64,000 nucleotides of DNA from Agarophyton chilense (Eukaryota > Rhodophyta > Florideophyceae > Gracilariales > Gracilariaceae). The DNA is taken from contig JARGXX010000027.1 in NCBI GenBank assembly GCA_030374765.1, positions 806,001 to 870,000 on the forward strand, given 5' to 3'. Made by a program: the position numbers and the translations under genes. Shown here one piece after another: positions 40,617-51,699 of this stretch (position 1 is its first letter; every line of letters begins with the position of its first letter). The notes beneath the pieces are model-generated. The model was not told where the DNA came from and ran no database searches. It saw only the letters and a list, made by a program, of their open reading frames with translations.

Positions 40617-42720
40617 CGTGGTTCATTGCCTCGACCTGTAAGGCGATGTGTAGTTTTCTTTCAAAAAGAAGAACGCGATTCGTCTTCCAATGTTCCTGGA
40701 TGAGTCTCTCGGCAGCGCCGTTGCTTCCGGATGGAAAAGCCGGAGAATATTTCGGAAGGATGCCGTTTTCTTTGCAGAAATCTTCCAACTGTTCGCTTTT
40801 ATTCTCTCCAGTAACGTCAAGGCGAACAATATTCAGGTGGAAGCAGTCATTTGGTTCCAACTCCGATCGGCGTTTGTACTGTTCCAGGTGTTTGAGAGTA
40901 GTTGAAGCGCTTCTGTCCTTTGTAAAGAATACGTCAGACTTAGAAGTGCGGTCGTTCGGAATTGAAAAAGCGTAGATTGCGTCTGAGAATGAGGGCGTGA
41001 TCTTGCCCGACATATCTATGGGACCTAGTTCCAAAAAATGTGATGTAGACATGGACCTTGGCTTAGGAACCAGTAGGTTTCGCTTCATCTTGGCGGTTAG
41101 GCACGGGACGCAGGGTAAGATCTGGAGAATGAAACTTTGAAAGTAGGGAACAGAGTCTAGAGCCCTTGATATATTTTGGTACATAGTAAGGTTGGGGTGA
41201 CCTGTGCGTTCGTGCCATTTTAAAGCAAGTTTTTGCTTGGTGTTACTGGCGCTTACCATCATGAAGTGTTTGTTTTTATCGCTCAGATGAATGATGTGAA
41301 GGCCTTATTTAATTTCTGGTTCCCAGATAATATCGGAATTTCGTTTAGAATCCACTATGAAACACCGATTGTATGGTTTAACGGTGAAGGTGAACATTAC
41401 CATGAAATCCACGCTCAAGACATCAACCGATAGGATGTTAGACTCGAAAGCTGGTTGGTGGTAAGCTTCAACGACTGTGCCTTTCTTGAGAGGTATCCAA
41501 ACGTGGCCTTTTCGGACAAGAAGAGTGGTGCCAGAAGCAGCCTGTAAGCTCTACTTCGGTGTGTTCGTACCCAATAAACGACGTACGCGAATGGAAGAAA
41601 TGGTGTGTTGCTCCAGAGTCGATGTAATCCAAGTCCACTTCTCTTTGCAAAAGAAGTCCGATATGGCTCCTATATTTTAATACATTGCAGTACAACTCGA
41701 GCGAAGGAGCAGGATCGTCATGCCTTTGCACCAGATAAGACTGTGGATGGGCGTTACTGCTTCTATTTGCAGTTCCCCTTGGTGTGAATCGTGAGTTCCA
41801 GTTGGACTGATGTTGTCATCCTTGGCGGTCCTTTTTGTCATATTGCGAGCGATTAAAACCGGTGTTGGTGCGATTTGGGGGATTCCCAGACGGATTGCGT
41901 GATTTTTATGATTGTTGTTCGATTCTTGGCGCTTCCGTTTGTAGCAGTCCCGGGCATACTGACCGCTACGTCCGCAGTAGTAACAATTATTGTCGTCTCG
42001 ATCTCAATTTGAAGATGGTTTGCTTCGTGTACCACACCTTTGACGTTTTATTTTCATGGTTGTGTTGACTTTTGGCTGTGTCAATGGTGTAGCCGTAGCA
42101 GAGAACGCTTGTTGGGGGTTGTTCGGTTTCTTTCCACTGGCCTTTTCGGCTTCAACGTCGTTGATAATGGAGTCGAAACCCTCTTCCGTAAGGCTGTACC
42201 ACAGAGACAAAGGTGCAAAAGAGTTGGGAAGGGTTCTGATTAATTTGGACACTTTCTCTTTCTCTGATAGTTCTTGGTCGAAAGTGGTCTGTTCTCCCAC
42301 CATTTTCAGGAACTTGGACACGTGCTTGTTACAATCTTGGTTGTCCGTGAATGAAAGCGTGTCCAAGCGGTAACGGATGTTCTGAACGGCTTGCGTGTTG
42401 GTAGTTGTGTACACACGGTGAAGTTCATCCCAGAGTGCTTTGGCTATTTTGTCATCGTTGTCCACGAATGTGCGGACGAGAGTTAATGCTGAACCACCAA
42501 GGAGAAGCGTCATTATGCTCTTTGCCCTGACGTATTTCTAAAACCAAGCCCCCATCGAGCTGTTTTTGATATTGAATCCTTCGAGACGAGGATCCAAACC
42601 ACATAGAAAAGCGTCGTCACGACGGAGATAGGCGAGAAGAGAACGGCGCCATAGAATGTAGTCGGTGGAGACCTTGACCTTAGGCAGCTTTCCAAGAAGA
42701 CTCTCTTGAAAATTTGACAT
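40617..42720 (-). pseudogene. Copia-2 5' half: gag, protease, integrase
   Basis: Gag starts at 42720 (MSNFQESLLGKLPKVKVSTD, then ILWRRSLLAYLRRDDAF), breaks, and continues in 42513-42004 with KALWDELHRVYTTTNTQAVQ and LIRTLPNSFAPLSLWYSL, the UBN2/copia gag pattern. The knuckle near 41970 reads CYYCGRSGQYARDC, with the His replaced. The protease segment (41731-41468) has DYIDSGATHHFFHSRTSF, catalytic Asp intact. Integrase (41262-40617) has WHERTGHPN and CVPCLTAK (HHCC), then GPIDMSG, RLDVTGE and GAAERLIQEHW as the DDE-type core. The frame is cut by the Gypsy-2 LTR, whose first bases supply a TAG stop. Confidence 0.88.
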
Positions 42721-44043
42721 TCGGGGGGAGTGATGGACGGGGTAGTACGATCGACCTGCTTATGCGGGGAAATATTCCGCCAATTATAGTAGGAACGCTT
42801 TTTTCTTCAACATCTTTCGTCGTCCGTCCTCTGCGATTAGAGTGATCCTTGTTCTTCGGGCGGAACTGGTTAAAGGCGTTTAGTGAATACACACTGGGCG
42901 GAAAGATCAACACTCTCTTCAGTATCGTTACAATATGACCAATCCGTCAATCGCCTTCCGAAGATTGGCAGAGCAAACCCCACCAGAGGCACTTATCCGG
43001 TGTGATGCGTTCCAAGTGGATTAGTTCAAATTCCCAATCGTTTCTCTACTGTTATTCAGTGTGACGGTTGCCAGCTCCGATCAATGTTTACGCTGCCTCA
43101 GATACCCTATTTATTTGTGTGGGTAGCCGGATGTACACACCTCTAGGCAGGGCAGTATCAGAGGCTCTGAAAAAACAGGTGCAACTTCCCACCGCACGTG
43201 AACGAATCTCCTAGCAGCTTCTCGGGAAGATCGCTGGACTTACGCCTAAACCTCAAGAGAGAGATCGTCTCAAGCTATCGAAGCAGGGAGGTAATTAGTG
43301 ATGATTGAGGATTTACTCGTGTGAGGTACACGGCACACCACGGAAGCGCTTCAGTGCACTGGGGAGGTGGAGCCCCGCGGCAGCGAGCCGGCCAGCCGCA
43401 TCGGGCGCGATGGAAAAATGCACAAGCGCAGCAGCCAGTTAAGGAGGCGCGGCGGCGCTACAGCAAACATTAGAGGCGCGGTATCCAGCTGCACGGGCGC
43501 GGCTGCTCGACTGCGTCCGAGGAAAGTTCCAAGGTGTGCCGGTGAACCGAAGAGGCTCGGCGGTGTGGCGGACGACGAGAGAGAGACAGAAGCGACGGCG
43601 CACACATGGTTTAAGCAATGGCCAGTTCGCTAACCATGGAGGCGAGGAGGCGCAGCGGCGAACAAAAGCTGTGGATTGGTGGTGAACAAAACGAGGCGGT
43701 TGTGAGGAGACCGAAACGTGACGGGAAGGCAGAAGACGACATGTGGCGGCACGGGGGAGGACAAGACGCAACGGCAAAGGAGAACGGGACGCGGCGGAGG
43801 AGTGGAGGAAGAGATGTGGCAGCGAGGTGAGGCAGAAGACAGATGCGGCGGCATGCTGAGAACCAAAGATTCGCAGCGGCTACGGGCACAAGAGGTTCAC
43901 GATGCGGTATCTATCTTTATCAGAGCGGTGAGCCGGTACTTTAGGGGCAAAATGCCAAAGAGGTACTATATGTCGCGGTTGTGCGGCGCGGCCAGGCGGC
44001 TCGAAAAGGTAGAAGGCAGAGTTGACCCAAGAAGTGGCTCCCA
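42721..44043. other. Spacer between Copia-2 and the nested LTR block
   Basis: No supported gene. The 5' LTR of Copia-2 should be here but I could not match it to a copy on the left. From 43350 to 43880 the DNA is GC- and purine-rich, giving overlapping Arg/Gly-rich frames on one strand and Pro/Ser-rich frames on the other; these look compositional. Confidence 0.35.
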
Positions 44044-44256
44044 TGTTGGACACAATTGTCATTATCGTTTTTCCTTCAGGTAATGGCCCAAGACCTGTAG
44101 CATTCTGGATGCACTTGAGTTCGACCGATCGAAATACTACGGAGTCGCGATACGGCATTCATAAGCTAATGCTTGGGCTATACTGGACTACGAGAAGTTA
44201 TGAGAAGAATTACTTCATGGAAAGATTGGGACAGGAGAAATTTAATAAGGAAGTAC

Positions 44257-44945
44257 TGTTGGATAGGGAAATGCTGAAGGAAAGGTTGAGGGAATGAAAA
44301 GGAAGTTCGCCAGCTCTGGCTTGGATTTACTTGGAGGCGCTCAAACTTTCACTTAAATACTACTTCAAAACGACAGCTGTCTAGACTCTAACCCAAAGTA
44401 AACCCTAGACTACAAAGCAGAGACACTCAATACTACCAATCATATTCAAGCATGACATTAACCCTAGTCAATGTTCGTTGCAGCGCACAACAAGGCAAAA
44501 CAACAGTGCACAGCCCATAATTACACTGACGTGTGCACGAATTCAATATGCCAGCACACATTACTTGCAATCCGCCTCCATACACATTAACGTTCCAGCA
44601 CAGTACACCAAGTCTCCTGTAATACATATGTCACGTCTCTTCTCCAAGTACATTCGTTACACCTTGTGAGATGTATTCATAGTACACCAGCTGGACATGT
44701 TGAACAGCGTGCACAGTAGTACAAGTAGACCACGTACACACGTGTCCCACAGACAAACCCAATAGTGCAATACCACTTGTACACACCACATTGCATGTGC
44801 ACATTTGCAGTAGCCAATCACAGGCCGAGTTCACGTTGAGATCCGACTGACACGCATATGCGCTTTTCCAGAGGCACCCTCCAAAACAGCCCATGCTCCC
44901 CTGCACTTTTGGTTTTCAGTGACAGCACAGGGTCAACAGCCAGCA
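44257..44945 (-). repeat. Copia-1 3' LTR
   Basis: 689 bp. On the coding strand it follows the polypurine tract AGAGGGGGGG and begins TGCTGGCTGTTGACC, ending TCCAACA. Confidence 0.95.
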
Positions 44946-44965
44946 CCCCCCCTCTGTCACTGACT

Positions 44966-47900
44966 TCAGAGGTCGAGGTGTCGGACGCCACTGTCTTCAC
45001 GGAACCTCTCGTGCTTCACACGGCAAAGTGGTTTGTTGAGCATATCGGCAGTCATGCAATCGGTAGGGCAGTAGAACAACACAATCGACTTGTCACGTAG
45101 AGCTTCTCGAGTAACGTGAAAACGAATGTCGATATGCTTGGTACGCTTGTTGACAACGCCATTTCGGGCAAGGTCAATGCACCCTTGGTTGTCAACATAT
45201 ACAGGCGTTGGTTCAACAAGCAACTTTACCGAATCGTCCACTTCTACTCCAATGACTATGCCGATGCCATTCCACAAACGCCTAAGCCAGATGGCCTCTT
45301 TGGAACCACTGCACAGACTCACATACTCAGCTTCAGCACTAGACAGTGCAACCACTTCTTGCTGACGTGAACACCATGACACAGGACCTCCAGCCATCAT
45401 GAACAAGTACCCACTGGTAGACTTGCGGTTTGCAACATCGCCTGCCCAGTCAGAGTCCACGTAGCCGTGAAGTGCCAAATCGGTGTTTAAGCCGTAGGTG
45501 AGACCAAATGTACAAGTACCGTTGAGATTGCGAAGCACACGTTTGACTGCCTTCCAGTGAATCTCTCCAGGTTTCTCAACATACTTGGCAAGTTTGGACA
45601 CCGCGTATGAGATATCTGGACGACTTCCTACAGACAAGTACATGAGACAGCCAATTGCCTGACGGTACGGCACCTCCCTGAGTACATCCTGAATCGCAGA
45701 CAGGTCCATGCCAACTTCCATTGGAGTGTCAACTGGTTTGGACTGGTGCATGCCAAAACGTTCCAAGACCTTTTGTGTGTACGCAGACTGAGTCAGATAC
45801 AACTCTCGCTTAACTCTGTCACGGTGGATCTCGAATCCGAGTACCATGCGAGCTTGATAGAGGTCTTTCATGTGGAACCGAGACGACAGCTCTGCCTTTA
45901 CACGATCCATTGTCTTCATGCTCGGACTTGCAATAAGCAAGTCATCAACGTATAGAGCAATCAAAACAACAAATCCCAGTATCTTTCCGCTGTACACACA
46001 CTCATCTGCGTCATTTGGCGTCAACTGCATCTCCTCAACAAGGAACGAGTATATCTTTGCATGCCACTGTCTGGGTGCCTGTCGTAGCCCATAGATGGCT
46101 TTCTTCAAACGACACACCAGATCCTCGTTACCTTGCTTCACAAAACCTGTTGGCTGCTCCATGTACACTGTCTCCTCAAGGTCACCGTTCAGAAAAGCTG
46201 TTTTCACATCCATCTGGTGCAAATGAAAGTCTCGTACAGCAGTCACTGACAGAATCATCCTGATCGAGGTAAACTTAACAACAGGTGCATATGTTTCAGA
46301 AAAGTCAACACCCTCGATCTGCAGGAATCCTCTAGCAACCATACGAGCCTTGTACCTGATAGTTGGTTCACCAGATGGTGCTGCTTCATACTTCTGCACA
46401 TACACCCACTTGGACGAAATCACGTTGCTGTCTGCTGGCCTTGGCACTAAGTCCCATGTGTCATGCTCAGTTAGTGACTGGTACTCCCTCTTCATTGCCT
46501 TCTTCCATGCTTCGGAATCAGGACGTGACACAGCATCATCATATGACGACGGGGTGTCATCACTGGCAGTGAGTAGAGCAGTTGCACGCCACCATGAGCT
46601 CGGCTTCCTACGTTCACGCGTGGACCTACGAACAGGTTGTGTCTCATGCACTACAGGCTCAACTGGTGTATCAGCTGCGGAATCATCAACAGAGCTGTCA
46701 GAAGCATCATCAGAGTCAGGCAAAGGCGCAGAAGGGTCATCATCACTAAGTCTACTAGATGTGTCAGATGTAGAGGTATCATGTGGACTAGACATATTAC
46801 TAAAGTCAATGTCTGCGTAGTTCTCTTCCTCATAGCTAAACTGGTTGTCTGAGCCCGAAAACTCATCAAACCGTACATCTCTTGACACAATCACCTTTTT
46901 CTTTTCAGAGTCCCACAACTTGTATCCGTGAGACCCTGGGGTGTACCCAATAAAGATAGCTTCCACACCACGCTCCTCTAGCTTCCTCAGCTTATGATCC
47001 ACAACCTTGTACCAGAATCGGCTCCCAAACACACGCAGGTTGCTCACATCAGGCTTCTGACCGTGCCACAGTTCATATGGTGTCACACTACTTGGAAGAG
47101 CTTCGCAATTCACACGGTTGCGCATCATCGATCTGACCAAGTCCATGAGTGTGCGGTTGAACCGTTCGGCAAGTCCATTCTTCTGAGGATTGTAAGGCAC
47201 AGTTCGCTGATGCTCAATACCGTGACGTTCAAGTTCTTTGGTAAAACGATGTGACAGATATTCACCACCGTTGTCAGTGCGCAATGCTTTGAGCACACTC
47301 TCACGTGCGGTGATGGTTATCACTTGTCTGCCAGTTTTGTTTTGAACAAACTTGAGCCACCTTAGGAACATCTGGAACACCTCATCCTTAGTTTTGAGCG
47401 TGTAGAAGAAGCAGAAACGACTGTGATCATCGATGAATGTGACGAAGTAGTGCGAGCCTCCCAAGGATTTCACACTTACTGGACCTGACACATCGGAGTG
47501 AACAAGTTCCAGTACGTGTTTTGCTCGTTCCCCCCCCCTTGCTTGGGAGTCGGAGCACGGGTTGCTTTTCCTACTACACATGAGCCACACACATCTGAAT
47601 CCTGCGCAACGTCTACATTGAGCCCTGACACAACCTTGTTTCGAGCCATATGCTTGATACCATCCACATTCACATGAGCCATTCGAGCATGCCACAGTGA
47701 CAAGTCCGACACAAGTGCGCTGGTTACATCTGTACACTGGTGTGCAGCAGTGCAAATGTAGTATAGGCCTTTGACGCGGCGCCCCACGGCAACCACTTTT
47801 GACCCCTTGTATACACATACCTTCTCTTTTTCAAACACTACTTTGCACCCCAGATCACAAATCGCCGATACAAAAAGCAAATGGTACCTTAAATTCGGTA

Positions 47901-48315
47901 CATGAACAACTTGCTTCAGCTGGCACTTTCGTTTGGACCCTTCCACAATCAGATCAAGCTCCACACTACCGTGACCAACAGACTCTAGTTTGGAATCATT
48001 ACCGATGCTAACGCCAGAAGACACCTTACTATCATATGTTTGGAACATGGATTCGTCAAAAGTCATGTGGACAGTAGCACCAGAGTAAACAATCCAATCA
48101 CTGTTCGTGGCTTTATCAGAGCCACTAGCAATGAGACATACAAAGTCAGAGTCGTTGCCACCCGTACCTCGCTCATCGCTGAGCTCAGTATTGACAGTTG
48201 GGTGAGCAGCACCGACCTGATTCCTGTTAGCCCCATCACGTTGCTTCTTGAAATAGTTCCTCTGGATATGACCCTTCTTTTGACAATAATGACACTCGAT
48301 GTTCTTCCATCGCGA
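44966..48315 (-). pseudogene. Copia-1 pol: protease, integrase, reverse transcriptase, RNase H
   Basis: Pol starts with a knuckle in which the last Cys reads Tyr (CHYCQKKGHIQRNY, near 48280). The protease motif reads DWIVYSGATVHMT (48080), with Tyr where the catalytic Asp belongs. GAG-pre-integrase is intact (LWHARMAHVNVDGIKHMA, CGSCVVGKA). A run of nine C at 47530-47538 shifts the frame by one. From there the frame is open to 44966: integrase HSDVSG, RTDNGGE and GLAERFNRTL (DDE kept), with about 20 residues apparently missing before TPYELWHG. Reverse transcriptase has MDVKTAFLNGDLEETVYMEQ and LYVDDLLIAS. RNase H has DSDWAGDVANRKSTSGYLF, SSAEAEYVSL and NKRTKHIDIRFH. The frame stops about 20 bp before the polypurine tract. 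Confidence 0.93.
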
Positions 48316-48933
48316 CTACCTGCCAACCAAAGCTGCCTCACTTCCACCAGGATCTTCCTTGGCACGATCGTTCATTCGCTGCTCTTCTTGCAGCAGACCA
48401 CTCTTCACAAACTCTAGAGTGAGTTGACGATCGCCAATCTTGGTATCAATTGCGACGATGAGGTGCTCGAATCTTTCCGGAAGTCCGCATAGGATGGCCA
48501 TAGCGATGTCCTCCTCCTCAACAACAACGTCCATACACTTCAGGTCCGATGCCAGATGACGTACACGGTTGATGAACTGTAGCATTTTCTCATCATCACG
48601 CATCTTGGCAGAGTAGAAGGACCGTCGGGCGTTGATTTTGTTGAGCAGAGTCTTGCGTTGGAACACATCGCAAATGGCTTTCCACATATCGGCAGCGTTG
48701 TCGGCGTCCCACACATGATCTAATTGCTCATCACTGAGTGTGAGACCAATAATAGCTCTGGCCTTGGCATCTTTCTTTTTCCAAGTGGACAGCTCATCTT
48801 CGTCTGTGGGTCTAACGGAGTCGAGGTGACCGTCGAGGTCCTTGAGTGCAAGCAGCAGCTCAATCTTCTGCTTCCATACGTGGAAGTTATCCTCAACCAG
48901 CTTTTCGATTTTCACCCCACTGAACGATTCCAT
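48316..48933 (-). pseudogene. Copia-1 gag
   Basis: The likely start is the Met at 48933 (MESFSGVKIEKLVEDNFHVW), which matches the usual copia gag beginning. The open frame extends upstream to 49080 with a hydrophobic stretch that is probably leader. KTLLNKINARRSFYSAKMRD, LKCMDVVVEEEDIAMAILCG and LPERFEHLIVAIDTKIGDRQ are the UBN2/copia gag core. It ends at a TAG (48316) immediately before the zinc knuckle, so gag is separated from pol by a stop rather than fused as in most copia elements; this is probably a lesion. Confidence 0.88.
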
Positions 48934-50136
48934 GTTGTGCAAAGTGTCACAAGAGTCCGAGAGAGATGGCTTGGCAGCAACAGACAAGTGAACAACAACA
49001 ACAGACAACAACAACAAAGTAAAAACAACAAAAAACAAATAATTCTTCAAGATTGAACAGACAATAGTCTGCGGGCGCACTGGCAGGGCTTCCTATACCC
49101 GCGTCCGTAAAGGTCGGAACCCTGGCCGCCAGAGCTCTTCTGAGTAGATAACGGTTTTCTGCAGTCTACCTCCTCCCATGTCAAAAGGAGAAGGCGCGTT
49201 GCTCCTTACGAGGCTTCCAGAGGATGGTTAATGACCGAAGATATGCCTTCACCAAGTTGACCTTCTCTGGCCTCTTTCAAGAACTAGCGCGACCTCGAAA
49301 CCGAAGCTACGTCAACACCAAGATACGCCTCTAACGAGCAATCAATGAAGATCGCACGCGGCCTGATCCTGGAAAGGAGGTCAGCCTTCGAAACGTCGCC
49401 TCCCCGCGTACTGCGGATCAAAAGCTCCTTATGGATGCTGTTCACAACAGTCCAAGTGCCCAACCACAAAGGTCGGGCTCACAAACAAAGTCAAAAAACC
49501 AGCCAAATGCAGTGCGCCACGGCACCCCGTCCACAAATGCACCCGCAAAGTTCAACCAGATCTTTCGACCGTCACTGTTATCCGCCCTAAAAGGACCAGT
49601 GGGGAACCCGCTTGACAGTACACCTGCTTTGGTTCAAGCCGCCAGGCTAACGTCCCCGAGTACAAGGAATCACCCAAAGTACCTCGGATCAACCGCTCGT
49701 CGCACAGGCAAAGATGCAGACCAAACACACAAACACACACGAACGCTGAGCCAAGAACTCCAGGCTCAGACTTCAACAAACACGGTCCTCAACCTCTCAG
49801 ATCAGAACCCGCAAACACGACGCAAGGATCCACAAAAAAACGAAAGAGAGGGAGACTAAACGAAACGGATAGCGATCGACAAACACGGGCAACAACGAGC
49901 ACCCAAACACAATCACGATAATAACGTCCAACCACTACCACCACAACGCCCTCAGGGAGGAACGCAAGACCGAAAGAAAATACCAACACCAACCCACGAT
50001 ACGGTCACACACCCGACGAAACGGCTACTACGGCGGAAACGAAGAGAATAGAACAGCGAAAGGGGTGAACGGCGGTGCGGGAGAGCGGCGAGAGACGAAC
50101 TATACGGCAGAGGTCAGCAGGGCTGGGCCCATAACC
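48934..50136 (-). other. Copia-1 5' leader
   Basis: About 1.2 kb lies between the PBS and the gag start, long for a copia element. It holds no protein I recognise; a 142-codon frame at 49431-49859 on the opposite strand is Gln/Ser/Thr-rich and looks compositional. Confidence 0.6.
50121..50136 (-). other. Copia-1 primer binding site complementary to tRNA-iMet anticodon arm
   Basis: The plus strand reads GGCTGGGCCCATAACC directly next to the LTR. CTGGGCCCATAACC is the conserved anticodon stem-loop of eukaryotic initiator tRNA-Met. The element RNA is complementary, so priming would use an internal (half) tRNA-iMet, as known for Drosophila copia. Confidence 0.85.
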
Positions 50137-50825
50137 TGTTGGATAGGGAAATGCTGAAGGAAAGGTTGAGGGAATGAAAAGGAAGTTCGCCAGCTCTGGC
50201 TTGGATTTACTTGGAGGCGCTCAAACTTTCACTTAAATACTACTTCAAAACGACAGCTGTCTAGACTCTAACCCAAAGTAAACCCTAGACTACAAAGCAG
50301 AGACACTCAATACTACCAATCATATTCAAGCATGACATTAACTCTAGTCAATGTTCGTTGCAGCGCACAACAAGGCAATACAAAAGTGCACAGCCCATAA
50401 TTACACTGACGTGTGCACGAATTCAATATGCCAGCACACATTACTTGCAATCCGCCTCCATACACATTAACGTTCCAGCACAGTACACCAAGTCTCCTGT
50501 AATACATATGTCACGTCTCTTCTCCAAGTACATTCGTTACACCTTGTGAGATGTATTCATAGTACACCAGCTGGACATGTTGAACAGCGTGCACAGTAGT
50601 ACAAGTAGACCACGTACACACGTGTCCCACTGACAAACCCAATAGTGCCATACCACTTGTACACACCACATTGCATGTGCACATTTGCAGTAGCCAATCA
50701 CAGGCCGAGTTCACGTTGAGATCCGACTGACACGCATATGCGCTTTTCCAGAGGCACCCTCCAAAACAGCCCATGCTCCCCTGCACTTTTGGTTTTCAGT
50801 GACAGCACAGGGTCAACAGCCAACA
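50137..50825 (-). repeat. Copia-1 5' LTR
   Basis: 689 bp, identical to the 3' LTR except for about six base changes (for example at 50342, 50498, 50503, 50631 and 50648). Confidence 0.95.
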
Positions 50826-51699
50826 ATACTGTATTTAGTGTACACTTTAAGGTGCCATCACTAAACATTTTATTTGGTATTATTTAGATAGTTATGTAGT
50901 GGCAAGCCACGTGTATGCCTAACTGTACAGTACTTGCTTTGCCTCTTGACACATTAATGGGCGCAAGGCCCAGGTGAGGACGGCAAAGACCAAGCAATAA
51001 CCACCATCGAACCTAAACACCATCTTGGTCAGTCCTAGAAATTCCTGAAGTGGTTTACCACAAAGGGGCACCTATAGTATCAGTTCTTAACCGTTCTGAG
51101 CTATAGCTCTTGTTCCGAGGATACCCTCTACTATTGCGCGTTTACCGCCCTTTTTCTACAGCTTTCTGTGTATGTATGTGTTGTTTTCTCTACTGTCACC
51201 TGGTTATTTGTGTTTTCACAAGGGTTATCGAGCCAATCTCTTGTGCATTACGTACCGCCGCATCTGGACATCCGCCTCGTGAATACAATTATTTTCCCCA
51301 TTGTTCAGGCACACCTGGCTGCTTTCCACACACTCTCTTCTCATCTAAGAACCGTCGCTCGCAAGGCGACACCCGCTCTTCGCAATTATTTCTGTGGATA
51401 CCCACCGCACCGAGACATCTACAGTCTTCAGTGGAATACCAAAAGATTACTGCTGGAGGATTCACACTTTAATTCTTCCATGCAAACTACGGAGCCGACT
51501 GTGGTGTGCAGTTTACAAAACACTTATTATCTACTACGCTCTCGCCTTGCACGAGGCTTACGGAAGTCAACATATTGGTGATACCCCTTCTATTGCTCCA
51601 AAATATTCCGTTGCTTCTGGGTTTTATATATTTTTCTTGTTCTTAGTCTCCATATTGACCTTTTTTTCCGAACGCAATTTAAACCTTTTTTCGATCTTC

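Larger units (their letters stand above)
27450..42720 (-). mobile_element. Copia-2, decayed Ty1/copia retrotransposon split by Gypsy-2
   Basis: The 5' half lies at 40617-42720 (gag, protease, integrase) and the 3' half at about 27450-29454 (linker, reverse transcriptase, RNase H). Gypsy-2 sits between them. At the junction the integrase frame ends ...VEAMNH at 40622 and resumes as ANWLRNRAPS at 29450; joining the halves and counting one copy of the 5-bp duplication restores the frame exactly. Both halves contain many stops. I could not recognise a matching LTR pair outside (27.12-27.45 kb and 42.72-44.0 kb), so the outer borders are unknown. Confidence 0.85.
44257..50825 (-). mobile_element. 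Copia-1, full-length Ty1/copia retrotransposon (6.6 kb)
   Basis: Two 689-bp direct LTRs (44257-44945 and 50137-50825) differ at about six positions that I can see, roughly 99% identity, so this is the youngest insertion in the window. The PBS lies at 50121-50136 and the polypurine tract at 44946-44955. The order protease-integrase-RT-RNase H is copia-type. The flanks rejoin to match the uninterrupted Gypsy-2 LTR at 40441-40475 (GAAGTACTGTATTTAG), with a 4-bp duplication GTAC/ATAC carrying one mismatch. Despite its youth, the coding region carries several disabling lesions. Confidence 0.96.
44096..51443 (+). repeat. Solo LTR of the Gypsy-2 family (middle level), interrupted by Copia-1
   Basis: Pieces 44096-44256 and 50826-51443 together make about 775 bp, the same length as the Gypsy-2 LTRs. 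They match these in inverse orientation, from TGTAGCATTCTGGATGC to TGGAATACCA. No internal gypsy sequence is attached. The flanks AGACC (44091-44095) and AGATT (51444-51448) are a weak target duplication. The 120-codon frame at 51110-51472 (plus) is the third copy of the LTR-borne ORF. Confidence 0.88.
44044..51572 (+). repeat. R2 solo LTR (outermost level of a triple nest)
   Basis: The left piece 44044-44095 begins TGTTGGACACAATTG; the right piece 51444-51572 ends GGAAGTCAACA. The ends are inverted (TGTTG/CAACA). Joined, the LTR is about 180 bp. The join, GGCCCAAGACC to GGAGGATTCACAC, aligns with copy A at 17976-18010. The short LTR size suggests a copia-like or TRIM-like family. Its own target duplication was not found. 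Confidence 0.7.

Noticed and set aside
43351..43880. Overlapping Arg/Gly-rich and Pro/Ser-rich frames
   Set aside because: Both strands are open because of base composition; no motif supports either.
49431..49859. Plus-strand frame of 142 codons inside Copia-1
   Set aside because: Lies in the element's leader, antisense to it, and is low-complexity Gln/Ser/Thr; likely chance.
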